A DNA stretch of 64,000 nucleotides from Paraspadella gotoi (taxonomy: Eukaryota > Chaetognatha), in the NCBI GenBank assembly GCA_051294375.1, contig JBJCIZ010000744.1, positions 1,354,262-1,418,261 on the forward strand. The letters are read 5' to 3'. The notes under the pieces were generated by a model. The model had not been told where the DNA came from. It did no database searches and worked only from the letters and a program-made list of their open reading frames with translations. The stretch's first letter is position 1, and each line of letters starts with the position of its first letter. Both the position numbers and the translations under genes were made by a program. This document shows positions 23,099 through 34,700 of the stretch, one piece after another.

Positions 23099-24030
23099 TT
23101 TAATTGAAATATATTTTATAAAAATCTTTTAAAAAGTATAAATAATTAATGTGATAAAAATGAGTTCGCGTGGGAGGCATCGACTTTCAAAATAGCTCTC
23201 ACTTTTATACTTATTCCTTTTTCGCCAGTCAGCTTACTTTCCCTTGACCTCGCAACACTTACCTTTCTCTCTTACCCGTTTTTCTATGGCAAATCCAGAC
23301 TTTTTGATGTGATTTTAATTTTTAGGTTTTTTTTTCGGTGAAAGTAAAGTGTCGATCCCTAATGATCTTGTCACGCCTGTTCGACGAACTTTCTTTCTTT
23401 CTCTCTTTCTTTCTTTATTTCTTTCCCTCTTTGTTTTTCCTTTGTTATTTCTTTCTTTATTTCTTTATTTTTTTTTCCTTTTTTCTTTATTTCTTTCTTT
23501 CTTTTTTCTCTCTTTTTCACTCTTTCTTTCTATCTTTCTTTCTTTCTTTCTTTTTTTTTTATTCTTACCATTTTCCTATCCCTCTCTCTTTCTTTCTCAA
23601 GCTTTCTCTAATTCTACATGAAAATTTGCAAAATTACTTGTTTCACTATTTTCTATTTTTAGTACTCGCGGAGCAACTCTATAAGTCACTTTTCGATCAT
23701 GAACATAATTTTCGAATACGTTAATAAAAATTAATTAAAAATATTTTTTATCTATTATGTTTATACAATGTAAAGGTCATCAGTTGGGAACTATTTACAA
23801 ATTAATTTTAATCAACTTCAGTTTTCAGAACAAATTTGAGAACGAATTTCAGACGGGCGGCACAATTTGACAAGAATTGAAACTTGAATTCATAAAACAG
23901 GTCCTGAGAATAAAAATACTTCAATGATTCAGCAAAAAAAATTAGTCAGGTTAATCCTACTAAGATGACAATAATATATAAAAAATCTATTAAAACAGGA
24001 GAAAAAATTAGCATATTTAAACATTTTTCT

Positions 24031-24365
24031 AGTAGTAAATTGTACTTTTTTAACAAGGGTTGACTGTCAACCTCAAAATTAAAAAAAAAAACCTTCTCAT
24101 CGAAAAATACAATAACACTTTACTTTGAAAGTCATGCAAAGGGATCACAATAATCAGATATTATACATATATTATATAATATATACATTGGACAAGGGCA
24201 ATAACGGTTAAGACAGATAGTGAAAGTGGATCAACCAAAAATAGTACTTTTTCATGCATATTAACACATAATATCATTTGGATTCCCCACAAAAAAAGTT
24301 AGAAAAATTCTACAATATTTCAAATACTTCATTAGAAACAACAAATTGTCGGAGCTTTCTTTAAC
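24031..24365. other. Unique AT-rich spacer
   Basis: Unique sequence after the end of the duplicated block. It holds a short TA-rich palindrome near 24160-24190 and no coding signal. Confidence 0.5.
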
Positions 24366-27110
24366 TTAAATTTTTGATATATAAATGTTATAGAGTTTCT
24401 CATCAAAAACCTCGTCTCCTTCCAAAGCATTCTTACAATCCCAGCCTCCTACTTGTGCTGCAATGAACAAGTATGGATTGTCGAAATTCTGCGATTGAAG
24501 CGGCAAACACCTTGACAAAAGCAGCCCAAATAGTTGGTTTTTGAAGGAGGTGTTTGTCATACCAAGATGGGTGAGATTTTCTCGGTGAAGATGATGCTCG
24601 TTGCTCGCCCTCCAGCTCTCGGACGATGCAATTAGAAAAGTGTCTTTTCTGGATCAGCTTGACATACGTTCCGCCAAAGCTGACATTGGTGAGCATTACT
24701 ACGACAGTTACCTGTTGTTTCAGTTGTTCACATGTTCACATATGTTCACATATCAGTTGCCGAAATTCATCAACGTTGGCGAGGTGCGGACTGTGACAGG
24801 CAATGAAGACTCCGTTCTTTCTAAACCCAGGAACAAAGTTGGCGTTAGGGTAAATTGATTGATTGATTGACTGGAGCTCCATTTTCGTTTCGCCAACGCT
24901 TTCATAATGTTCAGCATCATCATTCTCATAATCGTCATATAAAAATTTAAAACTCACTCTTGCATTTTCATAAGATGGAGAATCTTGAAAACTGTTTCTG
25001 AATTCTTCGCTTGTAAACAAGAGAAGAATCGTCAGGCATCGTGGAAAGGATTGTCGGAGGTCAAATGCGAACCCGTAACCCATTCCGAAAACTATTGTCT
25101 TGACAAAAGAGAAAGGAGTTGGTGATTTTCACTGCTCAAAGGAAAAGATGACTCACGGCGACTATTGTGATTTATCTTGCTATAGAGAATTATGTTAAAA
25201 AAAAATTATGTTAGAAAAAAAATCACTTGCCGTCAACACTCAAAAAATTCAGAATCAATTTACTGGTATGTCTGGCGCCTCAATTCCAGAGAAGTCTGCG
25301 AAAACAAGGAAACTGGATTTTGCAAAGACATCGATGAGTGCAGAGAATATTTGCCTTGCCGCAACAGCAAGACATGCCGCAATACTTGTGGCGACTATTC
25401 TTGTGATTGTGAGAACAATTTTATTTGGAAAAATTGTTAAAAAGTGATGCCAAATATGACAGGAAAAATGACAGAAGATAATGTCACCTGTAGCAATGAA
25501 ATGTCTTGTTTACTTCCTTTTCCAAAGGAGATTGTCCAAAAAATAATAATTATTGCTTTTTAAGAAGAAAATGAAAATGACATAAATAACAGGAACAACT
25601 ACTACAAATCAAAACTGTGGAGAGATAGGGATACTTTATCTGACTATTTACTTGGTGATGGTTATATTCCTTTTGCAGTCCTGGTTAATCCTATCAATAG
25701 TTTTGATTTAGTCTACTGTTACTAAAGATCAAATCAAAAAGATTATTAATAAACACAGCTCCCTTATCTCTGTTGCTGGCCATCTCGGCATGCGGAAGCA
25801 GTCCATACTGGGCTTTTACAATATTGTTTGGTTGTTCAATATATGCCAGAGGATTTGGACGCTCTAATGTCAACCAGGACACTCCTAATTTTTTTTATTG
25901 AAATAGCAATTGCACATTTTTTAGATTTATTCAAATTCCTACTTAGTAAGTAAAAGACGATTATGACAACTATGATGCACAATACAAGCAGCAGAACAGA
26001 AACTGTTATGGGAACAATCAAGGACAAAGATTAAACTGAAGCTTCATTTATTAACCTTAATGACATCAACGATTCAACAATCTTTCCTCCTTAAATCTAT
26101 CAAAATTAGTTTGGATCAAATAAATAAATTTATATAAGTTGTCTTTCCAGCGAATGTGTTTTGCTGACAAGTTTCATTCATTATGTTTCCATTTAAGATT
26201 TCTATTAAATCAAAACTATTGATAGGATTATTAGGATTAACCAGGACTGCTAAAAGAATATAACCGTCACCATGTAAACAGTCAGATAAAGTATCCCTAT
26301 CTCTCCACAGTCTCGATTTGTAGTAGTTGTTCCTATCATTTATGTCATTTTCATTTTCTTCTTGAAAAGCAACAATGATTATTTTTTGGACAATCTCCTT
26401 TAGAAAAGGAAGTAACCAAGACATATCATTGCTACAGGTAACATTATCTTCTGTCATTTTTACTGTCATATTTGGCGTCGCTTTTTGACAATTTTGCCAA
26501 ATAAAATTGTTCCCACAATCACAAGAATAGTCGCCGTAAGTATTGCGGAAAGTCTTGCTGTTGCGGCAAGGTGAATATTCTCTGCACTCATTGATGTCTT
26601 TGCAAAATCCAGTTTCCTTGTTTTCTAACATAATTTGACAACCTGTATCCTCTATAGCAGGATAAATCACAATAGTCGCCGTGAGTCATCTCTTCCTTTG
26701 AGCAGTGAAAATCACCAACTCCTTTCTCTTTTGTCAAGACAATAGTTTTTGGAATGGGTTATGGGTTCGCATTTGACCTCCGACAATCCTTTCCATGATG
26801 CCTGACGATTCTTCTCTTGTTTACAAGCGATGTCTTCGCCGATGCAATAAAATCCTGATTTGCAATAAGTTGACATAAGTTGGGCAATCACGCTGAACGG
26901 CATTAACAATTGTTGGATATTTCACACATCTTGTTGAACTACATTGAGGATATGAAAAGAAACCAAGTTGGTCTTCTTCTTCATTTCCTTGCTGACACAC
27001 GGATATCAAATCATTTGTATGAGTCGTCCAATAACCTTCCTTGCAATCGAATGTGCACTGACTGTGAGGTGACTCCTGTAGTTAACATTCATTCTGCAAG
27101 TTCCAAGTAA
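24366..27110 (-). pseudogene. Receptor-type tyrosine phosphatase with EGF-like ectodomain, frameshifted remnant
   Basis: Read on the minus strand from high to low coordinates, the order is as follows. Cysteine-rich segments come first (27100-26690; SQCTFDCKEGYW, HGDYCDLSCYRGY). An EGF-like calcium-binding module follows (about 26620-26500; DINECREYSPC). A juxtamembrane region with N-glycosylation sites and a transmembrane helix (26027-25940; LIVPITVSVLLLVLCIIVVI) precede a phosphatase domain (25010-24366). The phosphatase part shows NANFVPGFRKNGVFI, VDEFRQLICEH, VVVMLTN, a WPD-loop equivalent WYDKH and VHCS. Just after VHCS a one-base shift continues as AQVGGWDCKNALE, where active enzymes have HCSAGVGRTG, so the catalytic arginine is lost. 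Several frameshifts occur elsewhere, and an inverted copy of the ectodomain is inserted at 25010-25712. It is non-functional as read. Confidence 0.72.
25010..25712 (+). repeat. Inverted duplicate of the EGF-like ectodomain segment
   Basis: This plus-strand segment matches the minus strand of 26207-26826, for example gtaaacaagagaagaatcgt here against its complement near 26800-26824. It encodes DIDECREYLPCRNSKTC and GDYSCDCENNFIWKNC followed by a stop. It also contains an in-frame TAA in the region equivalent to VAFQEENEND. The two arms are separated by a spacer of about 490 bp (25713-26206) with the transmembrane segment. Confidence 0.8.
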
Positions 27111-27119
27111 AGTAGAATA

Positions 27120-28415
27120 ATGGATGCGATTAAATTCGATCTTGCAAGAGCTGCAGTTCCGTCGCTCGTTCGTGCTGGTCAGTAGGAGGATATCCGATTG
27201 TAGAGAGAGTGTTTGTTTATGTCCAATTTAAAATAAAAAAAGCGATGTAACGTAAACACAGATCTTTTGGTTTTTTACCCCGACTAAATATTATCGGATA
27301 AAGAATAAAGAATAATGTAGAAGAATAGAATATAGGATATTATTATAAATTTCACATAATAATAATAATAATAATAATAATAATNNNNNNNNNNATAATA
27401 ATAATAATAATAATAATAATTATATCTTTTTAGTAATCCCCTTTGCCATTTTGTTTTTTCCCCCTTTTTTCCGCCAGAGTAAAAATCGTCGGATTCTCCT
27501 GCTTCTTTGTTTGTATCAGATTTTCGTTGGTGAACCTAAAAATGGTCTTCCTCGGGTCTTCCTCGGGTTTATTTATGAATTATCTCTATAGTTGTTAATT
27601 ATTAATGTTTATTTAGTGATTTAAAGGATTTCTGTCGGTTCCTGTATATTGCACTATGCCATGATAGAAATCTACTATGAAATTAAATTCAATAGGGGCG
27701 GGGTTCAAAACTTTATTCTTGAAGTCTACTTTTAGGTAAAAAAGAATTTTTTAAAAAAGTTCGATTTTAATGCTTTTATTGTTGCTATTAAAATTACAAT
27801 ATTACTATATAATGATAAAAAATTTTTTAATCAATCTTAACTTTTTTGATGGATTCTGATAGAGCATAAAAAGTTAAATAAAAAATTTAACTACAACTTT
27901 CCAAAATATTTATGTTTTCTTGGTCAAAATTAAGAAAAAGTAATAAAATTATCGAAAAATGATGATGATGATTATAAATATTTTTCATATTTTTTCACAT
28001 ACTTATGATTAAAATATCGAAAAAGAATTATACTTTGTGTAGACAACTTTTTGCAAGCTACCTGAATCTGATCTTAAAAATCAAAAAATCAAAAAAAAAT
28101 TTTAGCCTTTCCTATTATAAATAAATATTAAAAATTAATATATTGAGTATGGAGTAATATAAAAAAAATTGTCTATTCAAATTTTTTTTAAAATGTCTAA
28201 ATTTTCGTTTGAGCAGGTGCTTAATGCAATTTCTTAACCACTTACTGAGTTAGTCTCCCCCTACCAATGACGACGAATTAGCTAAAAAGTAGCGTTAATT
28301 TCAAAAACTTTTCTTCCAGGTTAAAAATATCGTAAAATTTAAACTAAACCGATCGCAGAAACAGTCAGTCCTCCGTTAATTTAAAAACTGCTTAACAAAA
28401 AAAGAAATAAATAAA
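27120..28415. other. Intergenic region and CCT2 upstream flank
   Basis: AT-rich, with a TAA/AAT microsatellite at about 27357-27420 that contains a 10-N gap (27385-27394). The last 40 bp before the CCT2 ATG (ttaacaaaaaaagaaataaa) form a plausible A-rich leader. I see no TATA box I would defend and no other gene. Confidence 0.6.
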
Positions 28416-31311
28416 ATGGCCCAAGTCCCATTAGCCCCCGGCCGCGTCCTCAAGAACGAAGCCGAGGAGGAACGTGCCGAGACGGCACGCCTCTCGGCCT
28501 TCGTCGGAGCCATCGCCATCGGCGACCTCGTCAAATCGACCCTCGGCCCCAAAGGCATGGACAAGATCCTGGTCAGCACTGGCGGCGGACGCGCCGCCTC
28601 GGGCGACCTCCAAGTGACCAACGACGGCGCCACGATCCTCAAATCGATCGGGATCGACAATCCCGCCGCCAAAGTCCTCGTCGACATCTCCAAAGTCCAG
28701 GACGACGAAGTGGGCGACGGCACTACCTCCGTAGTCGTTCTGGCCTCCGAACTTCTCAAGGAGGCGGAACGTCTCGTCAGCCTCAAGATTCATCCCCAGA
28801 CGATCATTTCCGGTTGGCGAAGGGCGACGGAGGTGGCGCGCAAAGCGTTGGCCGCCTCCGCCATGGACAACGGCGCCGACGCCGACAAGTTCCGCGCGGA
28901 TCTGCTTAACATCGCGAGGACGACGCTGAGTTCGAAGCTCCTGACGCAGCACAAGGAGCACTTCGCCCAGCTGGCCGTCGACGCCGTCACGCGCTTGCGC
29001 GGATCAGGGAATTTGGACGCGATTCAGATTCTCAAGAAGTTGGGAGGAGCGATGACGGATTCGTATTTGGAGGAAGGGTTCTTATTGGATAAGAAGGTAA
29101 AAAGTCAGCCAATCGGATTCATTTGTGTTTTCCTTTGAGGTTGATTTTTAGTATTTTATTGTATGAAATTGTTACAACCAATATAAAAATTATCCATAAT
29201 ATATTATAGCGTTTAACAAGTCTACATTGGATAATGTAACCTAAAATATTGTACCCTACAAATAGTATTACTGGCTTTTCATTTAAGCTTAACATTACTA
29301 TTACTCAGAAGGCAAACTATACATAGTTTCCTATCAATTTTGACGCTAAATAAACTGCTGATTAATGGTAAGCATCGAATACCTTTATCATTACCCTAAC
29401 ACATTAACTGCTATTCTTTGATGACAAATAATTCCATTTTTTATCTAAAATCAAATGCATTTAAAAATCCCGATATTTAACCTTCGCCCCCCCAGGTGGG
29501 CCTCAACCAGCCCAAGCGCATGGAGAACTGCCGCATCCTCGTGGCCAACACTCCCATGGACGCCGACAAGATCAAAGTGTTTGGGTCGCGGGTTCGCGTG
29601 GATTCCGTCGCCAAAGTCGCCGAACTCGAGTTGGCCGAGAAAGAAAAGATGAAGGATAAAGTGAGTAAAACGTTAAGCGCATTAATCTCGTTTACATATT
29701 GTCGTTATTTTGGTTTTATTTCGTTAAAATGATTGGTTTAATCTCTTTCCCCCCAAGTTTTATTTTTTTTGCACTCGGCTTTAGGTTTAACATATCTTAG
29801 CATTGCTGAATTGCGAGGGAGCTCACCCAGCTCACATGTTTTTTTTTGCATCAGTTTTAAATTAATCATTTCTCTTTTCTAATGCTCGCAAATCAGTTTT
29901 ATTAGATACCGTTTGACAGTTTTATTTTGCCTCCATTGACTAAAAAACTACCTAAATTTCACAAATACGTTCAAACTTTGTTTGTCAAATGCCCTTATTG
30001 TTAATTGTTATATTAGTTACGTGATGCCATTGCCTATCCCTCTTGACCAACATCTGCCCAATAATCAGGTGGACAAGATCTTGGCCCACGGCTGCAACGT
30101 CTTCATCAACCGTCAATTAATCTACAACTACCCCGAGCAGCTCTTCGCCGACCGCGGGGTCATGTCCATCGAGCACGCCGACTTCGAGGGCGTGGAGCGT
30201 CTCGCTCTCGTCCTCGGCGCCGAGATCGTCTCCACGTTCGACGCACCGGAGGCGGTGAGTGGGGAAGAGGAGCGGCGGCGGGATGTGTATCTCTGTTTGG
30301 TCTGTCTCGGGTTAACTGAATTGATAATAAGGCCTCTGCTTAAATTGATATTGCTTAATGCTCGGTGTTTATGGTTATTTCAAACTCGTCGCCAAATAGG
30401 CTTTATCGACTTTGCCGTTTTTGATGTACTTTTAACCTAGTCTGGAACAGACTGTTATTAATTTTAAAAATATTTAGTTATGATAGTTATGAGTTAAGTG
30501 AAAGAGTTCTATAACTATGAGAAGTATTCTTTCCTTGTTCACGAAAAAAAAATTGTCAACACGACCCAACCAGTATATTGTTTCAAATTGTTAGAAAATA
30601 ATCGTATTTCCAATCCGACAATTAACTTGTCTAAGCTTGTATCGTTTGGTTTATCCTCTCCTATCCAATCCTATCCATTTATTATCCATCCAATCCCTAT
30701 CCAACCCCTTCTTCCAGGTCCGCCTCGGCGAGTGCGCCCTCATCTCCGAGACGATGATCGGCGAAGACAAACTCCTCAAATTCTCCGGCGTTAAATTGGG
30801 CGAAGCTTGCACCGTCGTGCTCCGAGGCGCCACCCAGCAGATCCTCGACGAATCCGAGCGCTCTCTCCACGACGCCCTCTGCGTTCTCACTCAGACCGTC
30901 AAGGAGACGCGGACCGTCCACGGCGGCGGCTGCTCCGAGGTCCTCATGGCCCGCGCCGTGACAGAATTGGCTCTGGCCACGGAGGGCAAAGAGGCTCTGG
31001 CCGTGGAGGCCTTCGCCAACGCCCTCCTCAAGATCCCGACGGTGATCGCCGATAACGCGGGATATGACTCGGCCGATCTGGTCGCCAGGATCAGAGCCAG
31101 GCATGCCAGAGGCGAGGTCAGAGCAGGGTTGGATATGGAGCTCGGCGAAGTCGGCGACATGGCTGAGCTCGGGATCACGGAGAGCTTCCAGTGCAAGCGA
31201 CAGGTGCTGCTGTCGGCGTCGGAGGCGGCGGAGATGATCCTCAGGGTGGACGACATCATCAAGGCGGCGCCGAGGCAGAGGGCGAAGGATCCGAGGGGTG
31301 GGATGATGTAG
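28416..31311 (+). CDS. CCT2: T-complex protein 1 subunit beta (CCT2 chaperonin)
   Basis: Exons are 28416-29096, 29496-29660, 30069-30254 and 30718-31311, all phase 0, giving 541 aa (human about 535). The protein is one of eight subunits of the cytosolic TRiC/CCT ring that folds actin, tubulin and other proteins using ATP. The beta-subunit identity is clear from [20 protein letters not shown] near the start, [12 protein letters not shown], and [20 protein letters not shown] leading into the nucleotide-binding GDGTTS at residues 100-105. Further support comes from [39 protein letters not shown] and the C-terminal [13 protein letters not shown]. Relative to vertebrates it has a small insertion ([10 protein letters not shown]) near residue 55. 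The equatorial, intermediate and apical regions are all present. AATAAA lies 24 bp past the stop. Start codon chosen as the first ATG in frame with family length. Confidence 0.97.
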
Positions 31312-31773
31312 ACGACGATGATGGAGTGCTGGAAAATAAAAAGGTGTGCTGGAGGAGAGCGTCCAAACAAACCTACGGAAGGATGTACTGTTCTGCGATT
31401 CGCGTTTTTTTACTTTTAGGCCAACCAAAACTGTTTTGCTGTTTTACAAATCTTTTTTCCGAACGTGAAATAACGTGCATGTTTCAATCCAGTTTATTTA
31501 AAAATAAAGAAAAAGATACGTGCCTATTCTTTTCTCAGTTTACATTTTTGGCTTTTTTTTTCCAGAAGAAAGATAATAAAAAGTATTGGAATCTTAAGAT
31601 TTTTTTTTTTCCAAAAATTTTTTCGACGTATTTTATCAGTAAAGATAATTCGTGTTCGCCGCTAAAGGAAATAGAGAGTGAGACGGCCCCAAGACAAAGC
31701 GTGCCGTCTCCTCCTACCCATTGCCATCTTTCCCATCGTCTTCAAGTGCCATCTCCCTCTTCCTCTTAAAACG
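31312..31773. other. CCT2-STOML2 intergenic region
   Basis: AATAAA at 31335-31340 is the likely CCT2 polyadenylation signal. The rest is AT-rich with T-runs, becoming C/T-rich just before the STOML2 ATG. Nothing else is seen. Confidence 0.6.
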
Positions 31774-34700
31774 ATGACGTTGCCGATAGCATCGCGATCT
31801 CTCGGTCGCCTCCTCTCTTCCTCCCCCCTCTCCCACTCGTTGAGCTCCTCCCCCATCCTCCTCGCTAAATTCGCCGGGGAAAGCGAGTCCGGCGTCGGCG
31901 GCGGATTTCTCCGCCCCGGCAGCGTCGGCGACGCCGGACAGGTTCGTCGACAACACGACGCTCGTCCGACGCGGCTGCCTTCGAGTCTTACTGTGATCAA
32001 ATTCGTTCCTCAACAGGTGAGAGTTAAAGAGGGTGGGAGATGGGTGGCTGGGGTTAAGGTAAGGTAAGGGAATAGGATTAGTGAAGAGACAGTAATACAG
32101 TAATACAGTAATTGTTACGAGTTAGTGACAGAACCGTTCAATATAAGCAGTCCATGAGCTTCGGATCTGGCTGTAACACCGTGTTACAGGCGGGTTAAGC
32201 GCCCCGTCCCTCTTAACTGCCAGACGACCACCGGGCTAGAACCCCGGACCTTTGGGTTGGGAGGCGAGTGACTTGCCTCCTGCACCAATGACCACTGATG
32301 AACGGTTGGTTGATTTTAGTCCTCCATAATAGTAAGTTTTCGTCCCACTATTCAAAGTCATGAAATGTCTCTAGCTTTTTCTTCGTTTCGTTGATGTGTT
32401 CGGGTTTTTCTTCGCCATAGTATCTTTGCCGTTTCGCTATTTTCGATGACGTTTAAATTATCACGATGAAATAGATAACGAACAAAATGTTTATTTACTT
32501 ATTTACAATCGATAAGGCAATGTGAATAAAATAATTGAGTTAGAAATTGAATATCAACCATTCGGGCCGAGGGCAGCTTCGCTTATGAAAACTAAAGTCC
32601 TTCGTCCTACTCCCTCGGCCCATGAAACAATTTCCCTATGACCTAGTCCCACTCTCCGCCCTCTGATTCGCTAAGAGCTAAAAACCACGATCGAATAAAC
32701 AGGGAGAGGGGGAGAGTGAGAGAGAGAGTTCACATCGATCGAAATAGAGTGGAGGCGGATCCCGTATCCGCTGACGGTATATTAATACCAGTTAATAGTT
32801 AATACTTTGTAGAAGTTAATACTGATTCATTACTAATTCTCACACCTCAGGAAGCCTGGGTGATCGAACGAATGGGAAAGTTTTGGGCGGTGTTCGAGCC
32901 GGGATTCAACTACCTCATCCCGGGCATCGATCAGGTTAAATACGTCCAGAGCCTCAAGGAAATCGCCATCGACATTCCTCAGCAGTCGGCCATCACCCTC
33001 GACAACGTCACCCTGCAGATCGACGGTGTGGCGGGCGGGGAAGAAATAAGGGGAGAGAGAGAGAGAGTTGGATAGAAAGCTGATCGAGGAAGTGCAAAAG
33101 AGCTCAGAGTTCGTCAATCCTTAGGCCCTTAGATTCGATAAGGTTTTTTTTTCAATTTTACACTTTTAATGCTTTAATTTTGTTAATATTGAGAAATTTT
33201 AAAAGCAAGACTTGGCAAAATAAAATTTTAATTATTTAAAATTTGGTTATTATTAAATTAGTAATTGTACATTTTTCAGGAGTTCTCTATCTCAAAGTCG
33301 TGGATCCTTACAAAGCCAGTTACGGAGTGGAGGACGCCGAATTCGCCATCACGCAACTTGCGCAGACGACAATGAGGTCAGCACATTGTTGCCCCTTGTA
33401 AATTAGGTTTTTTCCCTTGCTAGGGATTAATTGTAACTTCTCTCAAACGGCGTTTTTATTAAAATTTTTATTTTCCCTGGACATTAGTACTAAATCTTAG
33501 TCCAGCTCAAGTAATTAGAATATGTGAATTGTCGTAATTGTGTAATAATCCAAATGGCGATAAAGATTTTGCGGGTTTGTCCGACTATCAAGTGGAAACG
33601 TTGGTGGCTAAGTAACTAAAGCAGTTACTTCCCATTTTCTCTTTCTCTTATCATTCCTCACTCATATACTCGGCAATGGACTCCCTCTCCTTACGCACAC
33701 TTCCACGATCTCTCACGCATTGAAACGAGTATCCATCGTTTATAACTAACAATTATTAATCATACTTACAATAATATTCGCCCGCCTCAACCCTCTCCTC
33801 GTTCCAGATCGGAAATCGGGAAGATCCCTTTAGACACGGTGTTCCGCGAGCGCGAGTCCCTCAACGTCAACATCGTCCATCAGATCAACAACGCGGCGGA
33901 GGCTTGGGGCATCGACTGCAAGAGATACGAGATCAGGGATATCTCCGTCCCGGCCAGAGTCAAAGAGGCCATGCAGGTTGCGTTTCGAGGGTGTGAGACT
34001 GTGAGTGCGTTAGGGAGGTTGTGGCAGTGAATATGTTTTGAAAATGTTGTCAAAGTAATTAGTAATCCGACCGACCGACTCTTCTCACGGCCAAAATGAA
34101 TCCGCGCTAAACTTTCGCTCCGGATTCAATTCCATTGGCAACCTCTCCGTTGGGGAAGACTGAGGGTGTTAGTAAAAGTATAACCGCTCACTGACAATAT
34201 TATTGTATTACGTAGTCTGCCCCTAACGCCGTTGCTCACTTTAGATAATATAGCCATTAAAACGAGTGGTCAGATTATTCGGCGCCTCTTTATATAGTTA
34301 AATAGGGTAATGATAAAATTATTAAACAAAATGAATAAATTTAATAAAGTTTAACAAAAGTTAAACTCCGCCCTTTCCTCTCCCAGATGCAAGTGGAGGC
34401 GGAGCGAAAGAAAAGAGCGGCGATTCTGGAATCTGAAGGAATTCGCGAATCTGATATCAACGTCGCCATGGGGAAGAAACAGGCCGCCATTTTGGCCTCG
34501 GAGGGTAAGTTTCGGAGGCTTTGTCGGGAAGACACTTTCATGAAGATTCGTCATCGGACTTTTATTCATTTGAATATTTATTCATTGACAAATAAAACAT
34601 TTCACCACGTGTCTATTCATTTATTATTCATTGATTGATATTTATTATTCAATGCCTTTCCTTTTCAGCTATCATAAACTTTATCACTTCCTTCGTTATC

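Larger units (their letters stand above)
15009..24031 (+). repeat. Direct duplication, copy 2
   Basis: Second copy of the 9-kb block. It starts at the sequence found at about 5660 (caatttatttaaactgttgc) and ends where copy 1 ends (gcatatttaaacattt), after which unique sequence begins. The exons of the three genes it contains remain open and phase-consistent here, unlike in copy 1. Confidence 0.9.

Noticed and set aside
28431-28961. Long antisense open frames over CCT2 exon 1 (and 30697-31428 over exon 4)
   Set aside because: They mirror GC-rich codons of a confidently identified gene and show no family features of their own.
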